DNA of 16,472 nt from an uncultured Collinsella sp. (GTDB taxonomy: Bacteria; Actinomycetota; Coriobacteriia; Coriobacteriales; Coriobacteriaceae), in the NCBI GenBank assembly GCA_938023085.1, contig CALHDP010000013.1, forward strand, positions 1-16,472, in the 5' to 3' direction. Of the stretch, positions 8,422-16,040 are shown piece by piece (position 1 is the first letter of the stretch; each line of letters starts with the position of its first letter). The position numbers and the translations under genes were made by a program. The notes under the pieces were generated by a model. It had not been told where the DNA came from. It searched no databases and saw only the letters and a list, made by a program, of their open reading frames with translations.

Positions 8422-10020
8422 TTAGTTCTCCTCTGATCCAGAAACATCCGAATGGTGCTTGGCCATGAACTGCTGCTTGAAGTCGCCGATGACGCGCAAG
8501 AGCTCAGCCTTGGTGTCATCATCGATCTTCTTGGCGCGAACCTTGTCGAGCAGCGAGCCAAAGCCATTGTCCATGTACTCGATGAGCTCGGCACGGAAAG
8601 GCAGTACGTCGGCGATCTCCAGGTCATCCAGGAAGCCCTCGTTGCCAGCGAACAGCGTAACGATCTGCTCGCCAACCTCAAACGGCTTGTAACGCGGCTG
8701 CTTCAGGAGCTCGGTCATGCGGGCACCATGGGTCAGCTGCTTCTGAGTAGCCTCGTCGAGGTCGGAGCCGAACTGCGTAAAGCCGGCGAGCTCCTGGTAC
8801 GAAGCGAGGTCCAGACGGAGGTTGCCGGCGACCTGCTTCATAGCCTTGGTCTGCGCGTCGCCACCGACGCGGGACACGGAAATGCCCACGTCGACTGCCG
8901 GGCGCTGGCCCTGGAAGAAGAGCTCGGACTGCAGGTAGATCTGACCATCGGTAATGGAAATGACGTTGGTCGGAATGTAGGCCGAGACGTCGCCGTCCTG
9001 GGTCTCGATGATCGGAAGAGCCGTCATGGAGCCGTAACCGTTCTTCTTGGACATCTTGACGGCACGCTCGAGCAGACGAGAGTGCAGGTAGAAGATGTCG
9101 CCAGGATAGGCCTCGCGTCCGGGCGGACGATGCAGCGTCAGCGACATCTGACGGTAGGCCACAGCCTGCTTGGACAGGTCATCGTAGATGACGAGCACGT
9201 GGCCACCGGGGTTGGTCTCGCTGGCGGGCTTGCCGTCCTCGCCGTTGTACATGAAGAACTCGCCGATAGCGGCACCGGCCATAGGCGCGATGTACTGCAT
9301 AGGGGCGGAATCGGCAGCGGTGGCCGAAACAATGATGGTGTAGTCGAGCGCACCGTGCTGAGCGAGGGTCTCGCGGATGTTGGCAACCGTGGAGGCCTTC
9401 TGGCCGATGGCGACATAGATGCAGACCATGCCCTTGCCGCGCTGGTTGAGGATAGCGTCGATGGCGATGGCGGTCTTACCGGTCTTACGGTCACCGATGA
9501 TGAGCTCACGCTGACCGCGGCCAATAGGCACCATGGAGTCGATAGCGAGCAGACCGGTCTGAACCGGCTCGCACACCGGGGTACGATCGATGACGCCGGG
9601 AGCCTTGAACTCGATGGGGCGACGGTGCGTAGCGACGATGTCGCCCAGGCCGTCGATGGGCTGGCCGAGCGGATTGACGACGCGGCCGAGCATGGCACGG
9701 CTCACGGGGATATCCATAACGCGGCCAGTGGTGCGGCACTCGTCGCCTTCCTTGATGGAGTCGACGGCACCGAACAGAACGGCGCCGACCTCGTCACGGT
9801 CAAGGTTCTGGGCAAGGCCGAAGACGGTCTCACCGGTATCGGAGCTCTTGAACTCCAGAAGCTCGCCTGCCATGGCGCTCTTGAGGCCGGAGACGCGCGC
9901 GATGCCGTCGCCTACCTCGTCGACCGTTGAAACCTCATGCGTATCGACCGTCGCGGAGAGGCTCGTGAGCTGCTCCTGCAGTTTCTTGGCGATATCCTGG
10001 GCATTGAGGGTTTCGGACAT
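8422..10020 (-). CDS. atpA: F1Fo ATP synthase alpha subunit
   Basis: The 532-residue non-catalytic nucleotide-binding subunit of F1. Walker A is GDRKTGKT (176-183; most alphas have Gln rather than Lys at the fourth position), followed by the Walker B strand VLVIYDDLSKQAVAYRQ (275-291) and the arginine finger in SVSRVGG (R384), which completes the catalytic site on beta. Compared with the usual FMYxGKHVLV, there is an extra stretch of about 12 residues (around 260-273, rich in Glu/Gly/Pro/Ser) before that strand. Ribosome binding site AGGTG; the ATG overlaps the atpH stop (TAATG). Confidence 0.97.
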   Translation of the reverse strand: MSETLNAQDIAKKLQEQLTSLSATVDTHEVSTVDEVGDGIARVSGLKSAMAGELLEFKSSDTGETVFGLAQNLDRDEVGAVLFGAVDSIKEGDECRTTGRVMDIPVSRAMLGRVVNPLGQPIDGLGDIVATHRRPIEFKAPGVIDRTPVCEPVQTGLLAIDSMVPIGRGQRELIIGDRKTGKTAIAIDAILNQRGKGMVCIYVAIGQKASTVANIRETLAQHGALDYTIIVSATAADSAPMQYIAPMAGAAIGEFFMYNGEDGKPASETNPGGHVLVIYDDLSKQAVAYRQMSLTLHRPPGREAYPGDIFYLHSRLLERAVKMSKKNGYGSMTALPIIETQDGDVSAYIPTNVISITDGQIYLQSELFFQGQRPAVDVGISVSRVGGDAQTKAMKQVAGNLRLDLASYQELAGFTQFGSDLDEATQKQLTHGARMTELLKQPRYKPFEVGEQIVTLFAGNEGFLDDLEIADVLPFRAELIEYMDNGFGSLLDKVRAKKIDDDTKAELLRVIGDFKQQFMAKHHSDVSGSEEN

Positions 10021-10496
10021 TAGGCTTCACCTCCGTACGAATTAGCAGAGTTTGCGAGGGTCTCCTGCGCGATGCGCAGCTGCGTCTTGACGGAAATGTC
10101 ACGACGCTCGCCGCGGGCCTCGAGCACCAGGCCGCCCACGATAGACGGGTCGACCTGCTCGATAAGGAATACTTTGCGGCCGAAGTCCTGCTCGCATTTC
10201 TTAGTGATGGTTTGACGCAGCTCGTCGTCGAGCGGGATCGCCGTGGTGACGGTCACGCCCACTACATCCTCGTCTTCCTCGGCAACATACTTAAAGGCAG
10301 CTGCCACCTTGGGAAGAAGGTCGAGCTGGTCGCGCTTGGACATGGTGTCGAGCACGGCGATGATCTCGGGGCTGGCAGAAGCCAAGCGCTCGATCATCTC
10401 GAGGTCCTCGAACACATGGTTCTCGGCCTTGGCGGCTTCCAGAAGGGAGCGCGCGTAGGTCTCGAGCACCTTGTCCTGATAGCGGCTAGTCGGCAT
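10020..10496 (-). CDS. atpH: F1Fo ATP synthase delta subunit
   Basis: A 158-residue peripheral-stalk subunit (OSCP family) that ties b to the top of alpha3beta3. The N-terminal helical bundle begins YARSLLEAA (14-22), and the C-terminal part has the family hallmark VDPSIVGGLVLEARGERRDISVKTQL (V115-L140). It is a little shorter than the 175-180 residues common in the family, mostly within the N-terminal bundle. Its start overlaps the atpF end by 11 bases and its stop overlaps the atpA start by one, so all three are read from one message. Confidence 0.94.
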   Translation of the reverse strand: MPTSRYQDKVLETYARSLLEAAKAENHVFEDLEMIERLASASPEIIAVLDTMSKRDQLDLLPKVAAAFKYVAEEDEDVVGVTVTTAIPLDDELRQTITKKCEQDFGRKVFLIEQVDPSIVGGLVLEARGERRDISVKTQLRIAQETLANSANSYGGEA

Positions 10497-11088
10497 TCAG
10501 GCTACCTGCTTCCTGGATGTAGCGCTCGATGAGCTTCTTCTGCTCGGCCTCGTTCTCGAGTGCCTCGCCCACGATCTTGGTGGCGACGGCAACGGACAGG
10601 TCGGCGATGGAGTTCGCGGCACCGGCGTAGATGGACTTGCGCTCGTCCTCGACGGTCGTATGGGCCTTGGCGATGATCTCCTCGGCCTCCTTGTGAGCAG
10701 CCTCGATGATACGGGCGCGCTCGGACTCGGCGTCCTTACGGGCCTCGAGAACGATGTCGGCAGCCTGACGACGGGCGTCGGTGACGATCGAGTCGGACTC
10801 AGCGCGCTTGGCGATAGCCTCCTGCTTGGTCTTCTCGGCCTCGTCGAGGCTCTCCTCGATCTTCTTGCCGCGCTCCTCCATGGTTTTCATGATGCCCGGC
10901 AGGGCGACCTTGGCCAGCACGATCCAGATAATCAGGAAGGCGATAAGCGCCGGGATGAACTCCGCCATCTTAGGGATGAGGATGTCCGCACCGGCGGCGC
11001 CGTCCTCGGCGAACGCGGAAACCGGCATGAGCAGCGCGGCCGCGGACGCGGAGAGTGCGATCGCGCTCTTCTGGGATGAAAGATTCAT
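10486..11088 (-). CDS. atpF: F1Fo ATP synthase b subunit with signal-peptide-like N-terminus
   Basis: A 200-residue peripheral-stalk subunit. A membrane helix (about 43-60, IPALIAFLIIWIVLAKV) is followed by a long charged coiled coil (about 66-170, rich in Glu, Lys, Ala and Arg), the layout of b. Unusually, residues 1-27 look like a Sec signal peptide: a short polar start with one Lys, a hydrophobic Ala/Leu/Ile core, and an AFA-ED cleavage pattern at 25-29. Without it the protein would begin outside and cross the membrane once inward, the normal topology of b. ATG with GGAG eight bases upstream; the whole N-terminus is in frame and there is no better later start. It lies 15 bp after atpE and overlaps atpH. 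Confidence 0.93.
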   Translation of the reverse strand: MNLSSQKSAIALSASAAALLMPVSAFAEDGAAGADILIPKMAEFIPALIAFLIIWIVLAKVALPGIMKTMEERGKKIEESLDEAEKTKQEAIAKRAESDSIVTDARRQAADIVLEARKDAESERARIIEAAHKEAEEIIAKAHTTVEDERKSIYAGAANSIADLSVAVATKIVGEALENEAEQKKLIERYIQEAGSLNAD

Positions 11089-11103
11089 ACTTGACGCTCC
11101 GTG

Positions 11104-11298
11104 CTATTTAACGATCAGCGCGACAACGAAGCCGATCAGAGCCAGAGCCTCGCCGAAGGCGGAGCCCATGATGAAGACGGTGAACACGCGGCCCTGGACC
11201 TCAGGCTGACGGGCCATAGCACCCGTAGCACCCAGAGCAGACAGGCCGATAGCAAGACCAGCGCCGATAACACCGAGACCGTAACCGATAACTCCCAC
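11104..11298 (-). CDS. atpE: F1Fo ATP synthase c subunit (proton-type proteolipid)
   Basis: A 64-residue hairpin of two membrane helices (about 3-27 and 38-62) with the polar loop ARQPE (29-33) facing F1. The ion-binding carboxylate is E50 in GEALA. The Na+-site residues of Ilyobacter-type rings are absent (hydrophobic I17 where Gln lies, Ala after the Glu instead of Ser), so protons are the likely coupling ion. It is short for the family (usually 70-85), mostly through a brief N-terminus. GTG start with an excellent site (AAAGGAGG, about five bases), suiting the high c copy number per complex. It is preceded by a 124-nt leader, the longest gap in the operon. Confidence 0.96.
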   Translation of the reverse strand: MGVIGYGLGVIGAGLAIGLSALGATGAMARQPEVQGRVFTVFIMGSAFGEALALIGFVVALIVK

Positions 11299-11422
11299 GA
11301 TTCCTCCTTTGTCGTGCGTGTCTTATTTCACGCAGGATAACCTTTTTATAACTGCCGGGCTCCATGGGTACGGGCACCGGCGGTTTAACGAATTGCCTTA
11401 CCTTTAAGGCGCGAACGGAAGA
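11299..11422 (-). promoter_or_regulatory. 124-nt leader between atpB and atpE
   Basis: Elsewhere in the operon gaps are at most about 15 bases, so this spacer stands out. On the minus strand it contains a TATAAA hexamer with no visible -35, a GCGTG/CACGC hairpin (11316-11333) and the strong AAAGGAGG site of atpE. It may boost c-subunit synthesis (as the atpE leader does in E. coli), be an RNA-processing site, or hold an internal promoter. Which one is not decided by sequence. Confidence 0.4.
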
Positions 11423-12226
11423 CTACTCCTCCTCCGCGACCTCCTCTGCCTCGGAGACATACACGGCGGTAAGGACCGTGAAGACGTAAGCCTGGATGGC
11501 GCCGACCACAAGCTCGATCGCATAGATCAGGATGAGGATGGCAAGCCAGGCCAGCGAAGGCAGGGCGCCGACGGCGTGGGCCGCGGAAACCTGCTGAAGC
11601 AGCGGCTGCATGAACATGCTCGCCATGATGGCGAACGAGCCCATGACCACGTGTCCTGCGAACATGTTGCAGAACAGACGGACGGCGAGCGTGATGAGGC
11701 GCAGGAAGGTCGAGAAAAGCTCGACGACCCACACGAGCACGTTCATCGGGAAGCTCACGCCCTGCGGGGCGAGGCTCTTGATGTAGCCGATCACGCCGTG
11801 AGCCTTGCATCCGTAGTAGATGAAGTACACGAAGGCGAAGATGGCGAGCGCGGCGGTGGAGCCGATTGCACCGGTGCCGGGCTTCATTCCCGGGATCAGG
11901 CCGATCATGTTATTGATCAGGATGAACAGGAAAAGCGAGCACAGGAACGGGAAGTGCTTCTTCCAGTTCTCACCCACGACGCCCTTGCCGATATCGTTCT
12001 CGACGTACTCGATGATGTACTCGAAACCGTTGACGAAGAAGCCCTTGGGAACCAGGGTCTGCTTCTTCTTGAACACGGCCAGGACGATCAGGAGCACGAT
12101 CGTGGAGACGATCAGCCAAAACGAGTACTGCGTGATGCCGCAGCTCAGATCGCCCACGACAGGGGTGGAGCTGAACTCGCTAACCAGATGATTAATCTCA
12201 TCAGGCAGCTTTTCAAAAATTTCCAC
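11423..12226 (-). CDS. atpB: F1Fo ATP synthase a subunit
   Basis: A 267-residue integral membrane stator subunit holding the proton half-channels. At least five hydrophobic helices are visible (about 34-52, 92-112, 121-140, 160-190, 225-257). The essential arginine is R183 (AVRLFCNMFAGH, equivalent to E. coli R210), and the last helix has AIELVVGAIQAYVF with Q245 (equivalent to Q252). H192 and E238 occupy the positions of E. coli E219 and H245, the exchanged pair seen in mitochondrial subunit a. GTG start with AGGTAAG upstream, three bases after the preceding gene. The C-terminus ends in an acidic EAEEVAEEE tail. Confidence 0.95.
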   Translation of the reverse strand: MEIFEKLPDEINHLVSEFSSTPVVGDLSCGITQYSFWLIVSTIVLLIVLAVFKKKQTLVPKGFFVNGFEYIIEYVENDIGKGVVGENWKKHFPFLCSLFLFILINNMIGLIPGMKPGTGAIGSTAALAIFAFVYFIYYGCKAHGVIGYIKSLAPQGVSFPMNVLVWVVELFSTFLRLITLAVRLFCNMFAGHVVMGSFAIMASMFMQPLLQQVSAAHAVGALPSLAWLAILILIYAIELVVGAIQAYVFTVLTAVYVSEAEEVAEEE

Positions 12227-12229
12227 GAC

Positions 12230-12541
12230 TTACCTTTCGACCTCATGAGGATCTCGCAGCGCCTTGGCGACGCGAACCGTGCAGGCGGCCATAAAGGCCA
12301 CGAAGCCGATCGCCTCGCCCAAGAGGAACATGCGAAATGCCTCTCCGAACAACACAAACACAACCAAGGTAAAGACGAGCAGGGCGACTGCCGAGACCGC
12401 CAGACTCACCATACCCTTGAGCATGTCCGCATTCTGTTTATCGTCAAGAACCGGCTTGAGCGTAAAGACAAAGGGAAGGAAGGCAATTGCGCCCGCGATG
12501 GCGCCTGCAACGATAGCGAGCAGATCGGCTATCTGAAACAT
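12230..12541 (-). CDS. Small hydrophobic protein, AtpI-like (first gene of ATP synthase operon)
   Basis: A 103-residue protein with three or four hydrophobic stretches (about 5-30, 43-66, 70-92) and a short basic C-terminus (RVAKALRDPHEVER). Its position directly before atpB and its small membrane profile match AtpI (subunit I), which is thought to help assemble the c-ring or supply ions, but sequence identity within that family is too low to confirm by eye. The ATG at 12541 has GAGG six bases upstream; an in-frame GTG at 12553 would add four residues but has a poorly spaced site. It stops three bases before atpB. Confidence 0.65.
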   Translation of the reverse strand: MFQIADLLAIVAGAIAGAIAFLPFVFTLKPVLDDKQNADMLKGMVSLAVSAVALLVFTLVVFVLFGEAFRMFLLGEAIGFVAFMAACTVRVAKALRDPHEVER

Positions 12542-12603
12542 TGGCGTCCTCACTTTCCTTTTTTAACGCCTCACAGAACAGTTCCCGCCAAACATTGGTG
12601 ACT

Positions 12604-12631
12604 ATTGTACGAGCCAATCGCTAAAGTACAA
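12604..12631 (-). promoter_or_regulatory. Putative ATP synthase operon promoter
   Basis: On the minus strand TTGTAC (-35-like) and TACAAT (-10, five of six matches) are separated by 16 bases. They lie about 65 bases upstream of the first gene's ATG. The -35 and the sequence overlapping the -10 form an inverted repeat (TTGTAC/GTACAA), which may be coincidental. No other sigma-70-like pair stands out in the gap before upp. Confidence 0.5.
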
Positions 12632-12746
12632 CCGAAAAAGCATCGGTTAATACGCACCTGTTCGTTTTCTTAAGACCTTCTTTATGCCGCAGGTACGGTA
12701 ATACGTTTTTCTCGAACCCTGCAGGGCAAAACGTCCGTTAACAGGA

Positions 12747-12781
12747 GTGCGCGCGGTCGCCTTTTGTTCGACCGCGCGCAC
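12747..12781 (-). terminator. GC-rich hairpin after upp, likely terminator
   Basis: A perfect 13-bp stem (GTGCGCGCGGTCG with its complement) surrounds a nine-base loop, about 40 bases beyond the upp stop. There is no immediate T-run on the minus strand (the first run is a TTTT about 15 bases on), so it is not a canonical intrinsic terminator. It may act as a 3'-end barrier or with Rho. Confidence 0.55.
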
Positions 12782-12823
12782 CGTTTCTTCGTATTTGCAG
12801 CCGCGGCCGTCTTAGCCCAGCGA

Positions 12824-13471
12824 CTAGAGCGTGCCGAAGATGCGGTCGCCGGCGTCGCCGAGGCCGGGAACGATGTAGGCGGCCTCGTTGAGATGGTCGT
12901 CGATGGCGCACGTATAAATATGTACGTCGGGGTCCTTTTCGGTCAGTGACTTGAGGCCCTCGGGCGCGGCGACGATGCACAGCATGCGGATATCCTTGAC
13001 ACCGCGCTCGCGCAGGTAGCTGATGGCCATCTCGGCCGAACCGCCCGTGGCGAGCATGGGGTCGACGACCAGGCAGATGCGCTGGTCGATATCCTTGGGC
13101 ATCTTGCAGTAATACTCATGCGGCTCGTGGGTGACCTCGTCGCGTTCCATACCGATGTGGCCCACGCGAGCGGAGGGCACCAGTTCGAGGATGCCGTCGA
13201 CCATGCCAAGGCCTGCACGCAGGACGGGAACGATGGCGAGCTTTTTGCCGGCGAGCTGCTTAAACGTTGCGGTGGTGATGGGGGTCTCGACTTCGACGTC
13301 TTCCATGGGCAGGTCGCGCATGGCCTCGTAGCCGTCAAAAAGTGCAAGCTCGCGCACAAGCTGGCGGAACTGGTTGGTGCCGGTGTTTTTGTCGCGCAGG
13401 ATCGACAGCTTGTGCTGGACGAGCGGATGATCGACAAGCGTCACACGGGACGCATCGTAGGTGACGGTCAT
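12824..13471 (-). CDS. upp: Uracil phosphoribosyltransferase
   Basis: A 215-residue cytoplasmic salvage enzyme that makes UMP from uracil and PRPP. The PRPP loop is VVDPMLATGGS (135-145), and the uracil-binding C-terminal motif is YIVPGLGDAGDRIFGT (199-214). Upstream segments VPVLRAGLGM (81-90) and TPITTATFKQL (63-73) are also characteristic. The open frame extends 20 codons further upstream with no support; the ATG at 13471 has GGGG about ten bases upstream and gives the normal UPRT length and beginning (residues before HPLVQHKLS). It is on its own, between glpK and the ATP synthase operon, with a leader containing two overlapping hairpins. Confidence 0.95.
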   Translation of the reverse strand: MTVTYDASRVTLVDHPLVQHKLSILRDKNTGTNQFRQLVRELALFDGYEAMRDLPMEDVEVETPITTATFKQLAGKKLAIVPVLRAGLGMVDGILELVPSARVGHIGMERDEVTHEPHEYYCKMPKDIDQRICLVVDPMLATGGSAEMAISYLRERGVKDIRMLCIVAAPEGLKSLTEKDPDVHIYTCAIDDHLNEAAYIVPGLGDAGDRIFGTL

Positions 13472-13593
13472 GGGTTGATTGCCCCTTTCGTTGCGGCCGC
13501 AAAACGGCCTTGCTGACAAGGCACGCAGCAATGTTGCCGCCGCACGCCATGCATAATTTAGCGGTTTGTTGTATCGAGCAGCCCATCGCAGCC

Positions 13594-15135
13594 CTACTGT
13601 GCGGTACTGAGCGAGCGCTTGACTGCATCACGCCAGCCCGCAAGGTTTTGCTCGCGACGCTCGGCGGACATATGGGGAAGGAAGGTCCTAACGATCTGGG
13701 CATTTTGCTCCAGCTCTTCAAGGTCTTCCCAATAGCCGACGGCAAGACCCGCCAAGTACGCGGCACCGATTGCCGTGGTCTCCACCGTCTCGCATTGCAG
13801 CACGGGGATATCCAGCAGGTCGGCCTGGAATTGCATGATGAACTCGTTGCGTGAGGCGCCGCCATCGACGGACAGGCGCTCAATCGAAAGTCCCACGTCC
13901 TGCTCCATGGCGCGCAGCACGTCATAACTCTGGTAGGCCATGGACTCGCAGGCCGCACGCACAATGGTCGCGCGACTCGAGGCACCGGTCAGGCCGCACA
14001 CGATACCGCGGGCATGCGGATCCCACCAGGGAGCGCCCAGGCCAGCGAAGGCGGGGACGAAGTAGCAGCCCTCGTTGTCGTTGATCGAAGCGGCGAGTTG
14101 CGCGGACTCGCTCACACTCGAGATGATGCCCATGTTGTTGCGAAGCCAGTTCATCGTTGAGCCGGCGGCAAAAATAGAACCCTCGAGCGCATAGCTGACT
14201 TTGCCGTCCGCAGCGATACCGATGGTGGAGACCAGGCCATTCTTGGATTCGACGATCTCGTCGCCGGTGTTCATGAGCATAAAGCAACCCGTGCCATAGG
14301 TGTTTTTGGTCTGGCCGGGACGGAAACAGCAGTGGCCGAACAGCGACGCCTGTTGGTCACCCGCCACGCCCATGATGGGCGGCATGTTGGTCATGATGTC
14401 GCTCGCGACGCGGCCGTAGTCGCCCGAGCTCCAGCGAACCTCGGGCATCATGGAACGTGGAACGTCAAAGAGTGCCAGCAGGTCGTCGTCCCAATCGAGC
14501 GTATGGATATTAAAGAGTGCCGTGCGGCTGGCATTGGTGTAGTCGGTGGCAAAGACCTGGCCGCCGGTGAGGTTGTAGATGAGCCAGGTGTCGATGGTGC
14601 CAAACATGAGGTCGCCCGCCGCCGCGCTTTCGCGTGCGCCGTCGACGTTGTCGAGAATCCACTGCACCTTGGAGGCCGAGAAATACGGGTCGAGCGTGAG
14701 TCCCGTGCGGGAGCGCACCAGCCCTTCTGCGCCCTGCTCGACAAGCTCGTCGATCAGAGGTGCGGTACGGCGGCACTGCCATACGATAGCGTTATAGATC
14801 GGCTGACCGCTCACGCGATCCCAGACCACCGTGGTCTCGCGCTGGTTGGAGATGCCGATGGCGGCAATGCGGTCGGAGTGGATACCGCTCTTAAACTGGA
14901 CTTCCATCATGACGGCGATCTGGCTAGCAAGGACCGCCATGGGGTCTTGCTCCACCCAGCCGGGACGCGGGAAGCTGGTTTTGACGCTGCGACGTGCCTG
15001 CGCGACGATGCATCCGTACTCGTCGACGATGGTCGCAAGTACCGAGGTGGTGCCGCAGTCGAGCGCCATGATGTAGGAACCGCTAAAGTCAAACGAGGCA
15101 TCTTCCATGCCCAGGCTGCCCAGATTCAACGACAT
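13594..15135 (-). CDS. glpK: Glycerol kinase
   Basis: A 513-residue FGGY-family kinase that converts glycerol to glycerol-3-phosphate with ATP. Seen: ALDCGTTS (24-31, N-terminal phosphate-binding loop; most GlpK proteins have Gln where this has Cys27), NQRETT (97-102, Arg/Glu that hold glycerol), YFSASK (151-156), GDQQASLFG (259-267, catalytic Asp260) and a C-terminal ATP-binding half with VDGGASRNEFIMQFQADLL. About 18 extra residues precede the normal beginning. The ATG at 15135 has AAGG eight bases upstream, better than the internal ATG at 15108, so it is kept. It starts 13 bases after the YrdC-domain gene stops, suggesting co-transcription. No glycerol facilitator or glpD is in view. Confidence 0.94.
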   Translation of the reverse strand: MSLNLGSLGMEDASFDFSGSYIMALDCGTTSVLATIVDEYGCIVAQARRSVKTSFPRPGWVEQDPMAVLASQIAVMMEVQFKSGIHSDRIAAIGISNQRETTVVWDRVSGQPIYNAIVWQCRRTAPLIDELVEQGAEGLVRSRTGLTLDPYFSASKVQWILDNVDGARESAAAGDLMFGTIDTWLIYNLTGGQVFATDYTNASRTALFNIHTLDWDDDLLALFDVPRSMMPEVRWSSGDYGRVASDIMTNMPPIMGVAGDQQASLFGHCCFRPGQTKNTYGTGCFMLMNTGDEIVESKNGLVSTIGIAADGKVSYALEGSIFAAGSTMNWLRNNMGIISSVSESAQLAASINDNEGCYFVPAFAGLGAPWWDPHARGIVCGLTGASSRATIVRAACESMAYQSYDVLRAMEQDVGLSIERLSVDGGASRNEFIMQFQADLLDIPVLQCETVETTAIGAAYLAGLAVGYWEDLEELEQNAQIVRTFLPHMSAERREQNLAGWRDAVKRSLSTAQ

Positions 15136-15148
15136 CGCTTAAACCTTT

Positions 15149-15892
15149 CTATTGCATCGGGTCGGACAGGACCCGTTCGATCTCTGATGCGGGAAGTGCG
15201 CCTTGGCGCAGGATCTGGAGCTCGCCGTGCTGAAACGACACGATGGTCGAGGCGTCGCGACACGGGGTCTCACCGGCATCGACGGCAACATCGACCCCCT
15301 CCAGGATGCGACCCTCCACCGTGATAAAACTTGCCGGCGCGGGCGCGCCATGCGTGTTGGCGCTGGTGCAGGCAAGGGGGCTGCCACAGGCGCGAATGAG
15401 CGCCTGCACCACGGGCGAGGCCGAAGCGCGAAGTGCCACCGTGTCGTCGGCAGCGCGCATAAAGGTCGGCACGCAGGGGGCTGCCTTGACCACGATAGTC
15501 AGGGCTCCCGGCCAGCATCGTCGCGCGAGTATGCGGGCATCTTCCGGGATATCCACGCCATAGCGGTCGAGTGCTTCGACGCCATCGACCAGCCAAGCGA
15601 CGGTTTGCGTGAGTTCACGTTGCTTGAGAGTGAAGATACGGCGATAGCCGGTGCCGAGCGCAGGAACTGCGGCGCCATTGACGGCAGCCTGCGGATCGCG
15701 CGGCCACGATGGGAATACGCTTGTATCTTGGGGCACGGCGTCCGAGAAGGCGTTGACTGCCACGGCGACACCGTAGACGGTCTCGGTCGGGATCAAAGCC
15801 AGGCCGCCGCGGCCGAGCACCTCGGCCGTGCGCTCGATGGCAAGCCGATGCGGCTCGCGCGTTCCCTCGTATACCCGATAGACCGTCTGCAT
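15149..15892 (-). CDS. YrdC/Sua5-domain protein (threonylcarbamoyl-AMP synthase-like), divergent
   Basis: A 247-residue protein with the YrdC fold used by TsaC/Sua5 to make threonylcarbamoyl-AMP for the t6A tRNA modification. Core motifs: IPTETVYGVAV (34-44), LKQRE with K90 and R92 (normally KGRP followed by NPL), RCWPGALTIV (about 124-133) and CTSANTHGAPAP (SAN-type loop, near 185), then STIVSF. Between VYG and the Lys-x-Arg pair there is an extra stretch of roughly 35 residues (47-82), and the NPL segment is replaced, so substrate binding may differ from the housekeeping enzyme. It lacks the C-terminal Sua5 domain. ATG at 15892 with a weak site. It is followed by glpK. It may be TsaC itself or a paralogue. 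Confidence 0.82.
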   Translation of the reverse strand: MQTVYRVYEGTREPHRLAIERTAEVLGRGGLALIPTETVYGVAVAVNAFSDAVPQDTSVFPSWPRDPQAAVNGAAVPALGTGYRRIFTLKQRELTQTVAWLVDGVEALDRYGVDIPEDARILARRCWPGALTIVVKAAPCVPTFMRAADDTVALRASASPVVQALIRACGSPLACTSANTHGAPAPASFITVEGRILEGVDVAVDAGETPCRDASTIVSFQHGELQILRQGALPASEIERVLSDPMQ

Positions 15893-16040
15893 GTGTATGC
15901 CAGCCCCTTACGCTCTGGTGCAAGTTTGTTTACTGTGGGGCATTCTCGCACGAAACGTTCAACCTATTTGCCCAGAGCGCATGTTGGTTTGGTGAGCGGC
16001 TCTAGTAGTCGGTGAAAGTGAGGGGGTTAATTGAAGATTT
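15893..16040. other. Short intergenic region between antitoxin and YrdC genes
   Basis: About 148 bases without a gene. I see an inverted 8-bp pair CGCTCTGG/CCAGAGCG (15911-15918 and 15972-15979), too far apart and too short to interpret. There is no convincing terminator for the antitoxin gene and no clear promoter for the YrdC gene. Confidence 0.5.

Noticed and set aside
8452..9930. A 492-codon plus-strand frame opposite atpA
   Set aside because: Same reason: it is fully antisense to a confidently identified gene and has no domain-like pattern.
13472..13531. A 20-codon extension of upp
   Set aside because: No support from a ribosome binding site, and it lengthens UPRT past its usual beginning.
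15911..15979. Inverted repeat CGCTCTGG/CCAGAGCG
   Set aside because: Only 8 bp with a 53-base gap; chance is a sufficient explanation.
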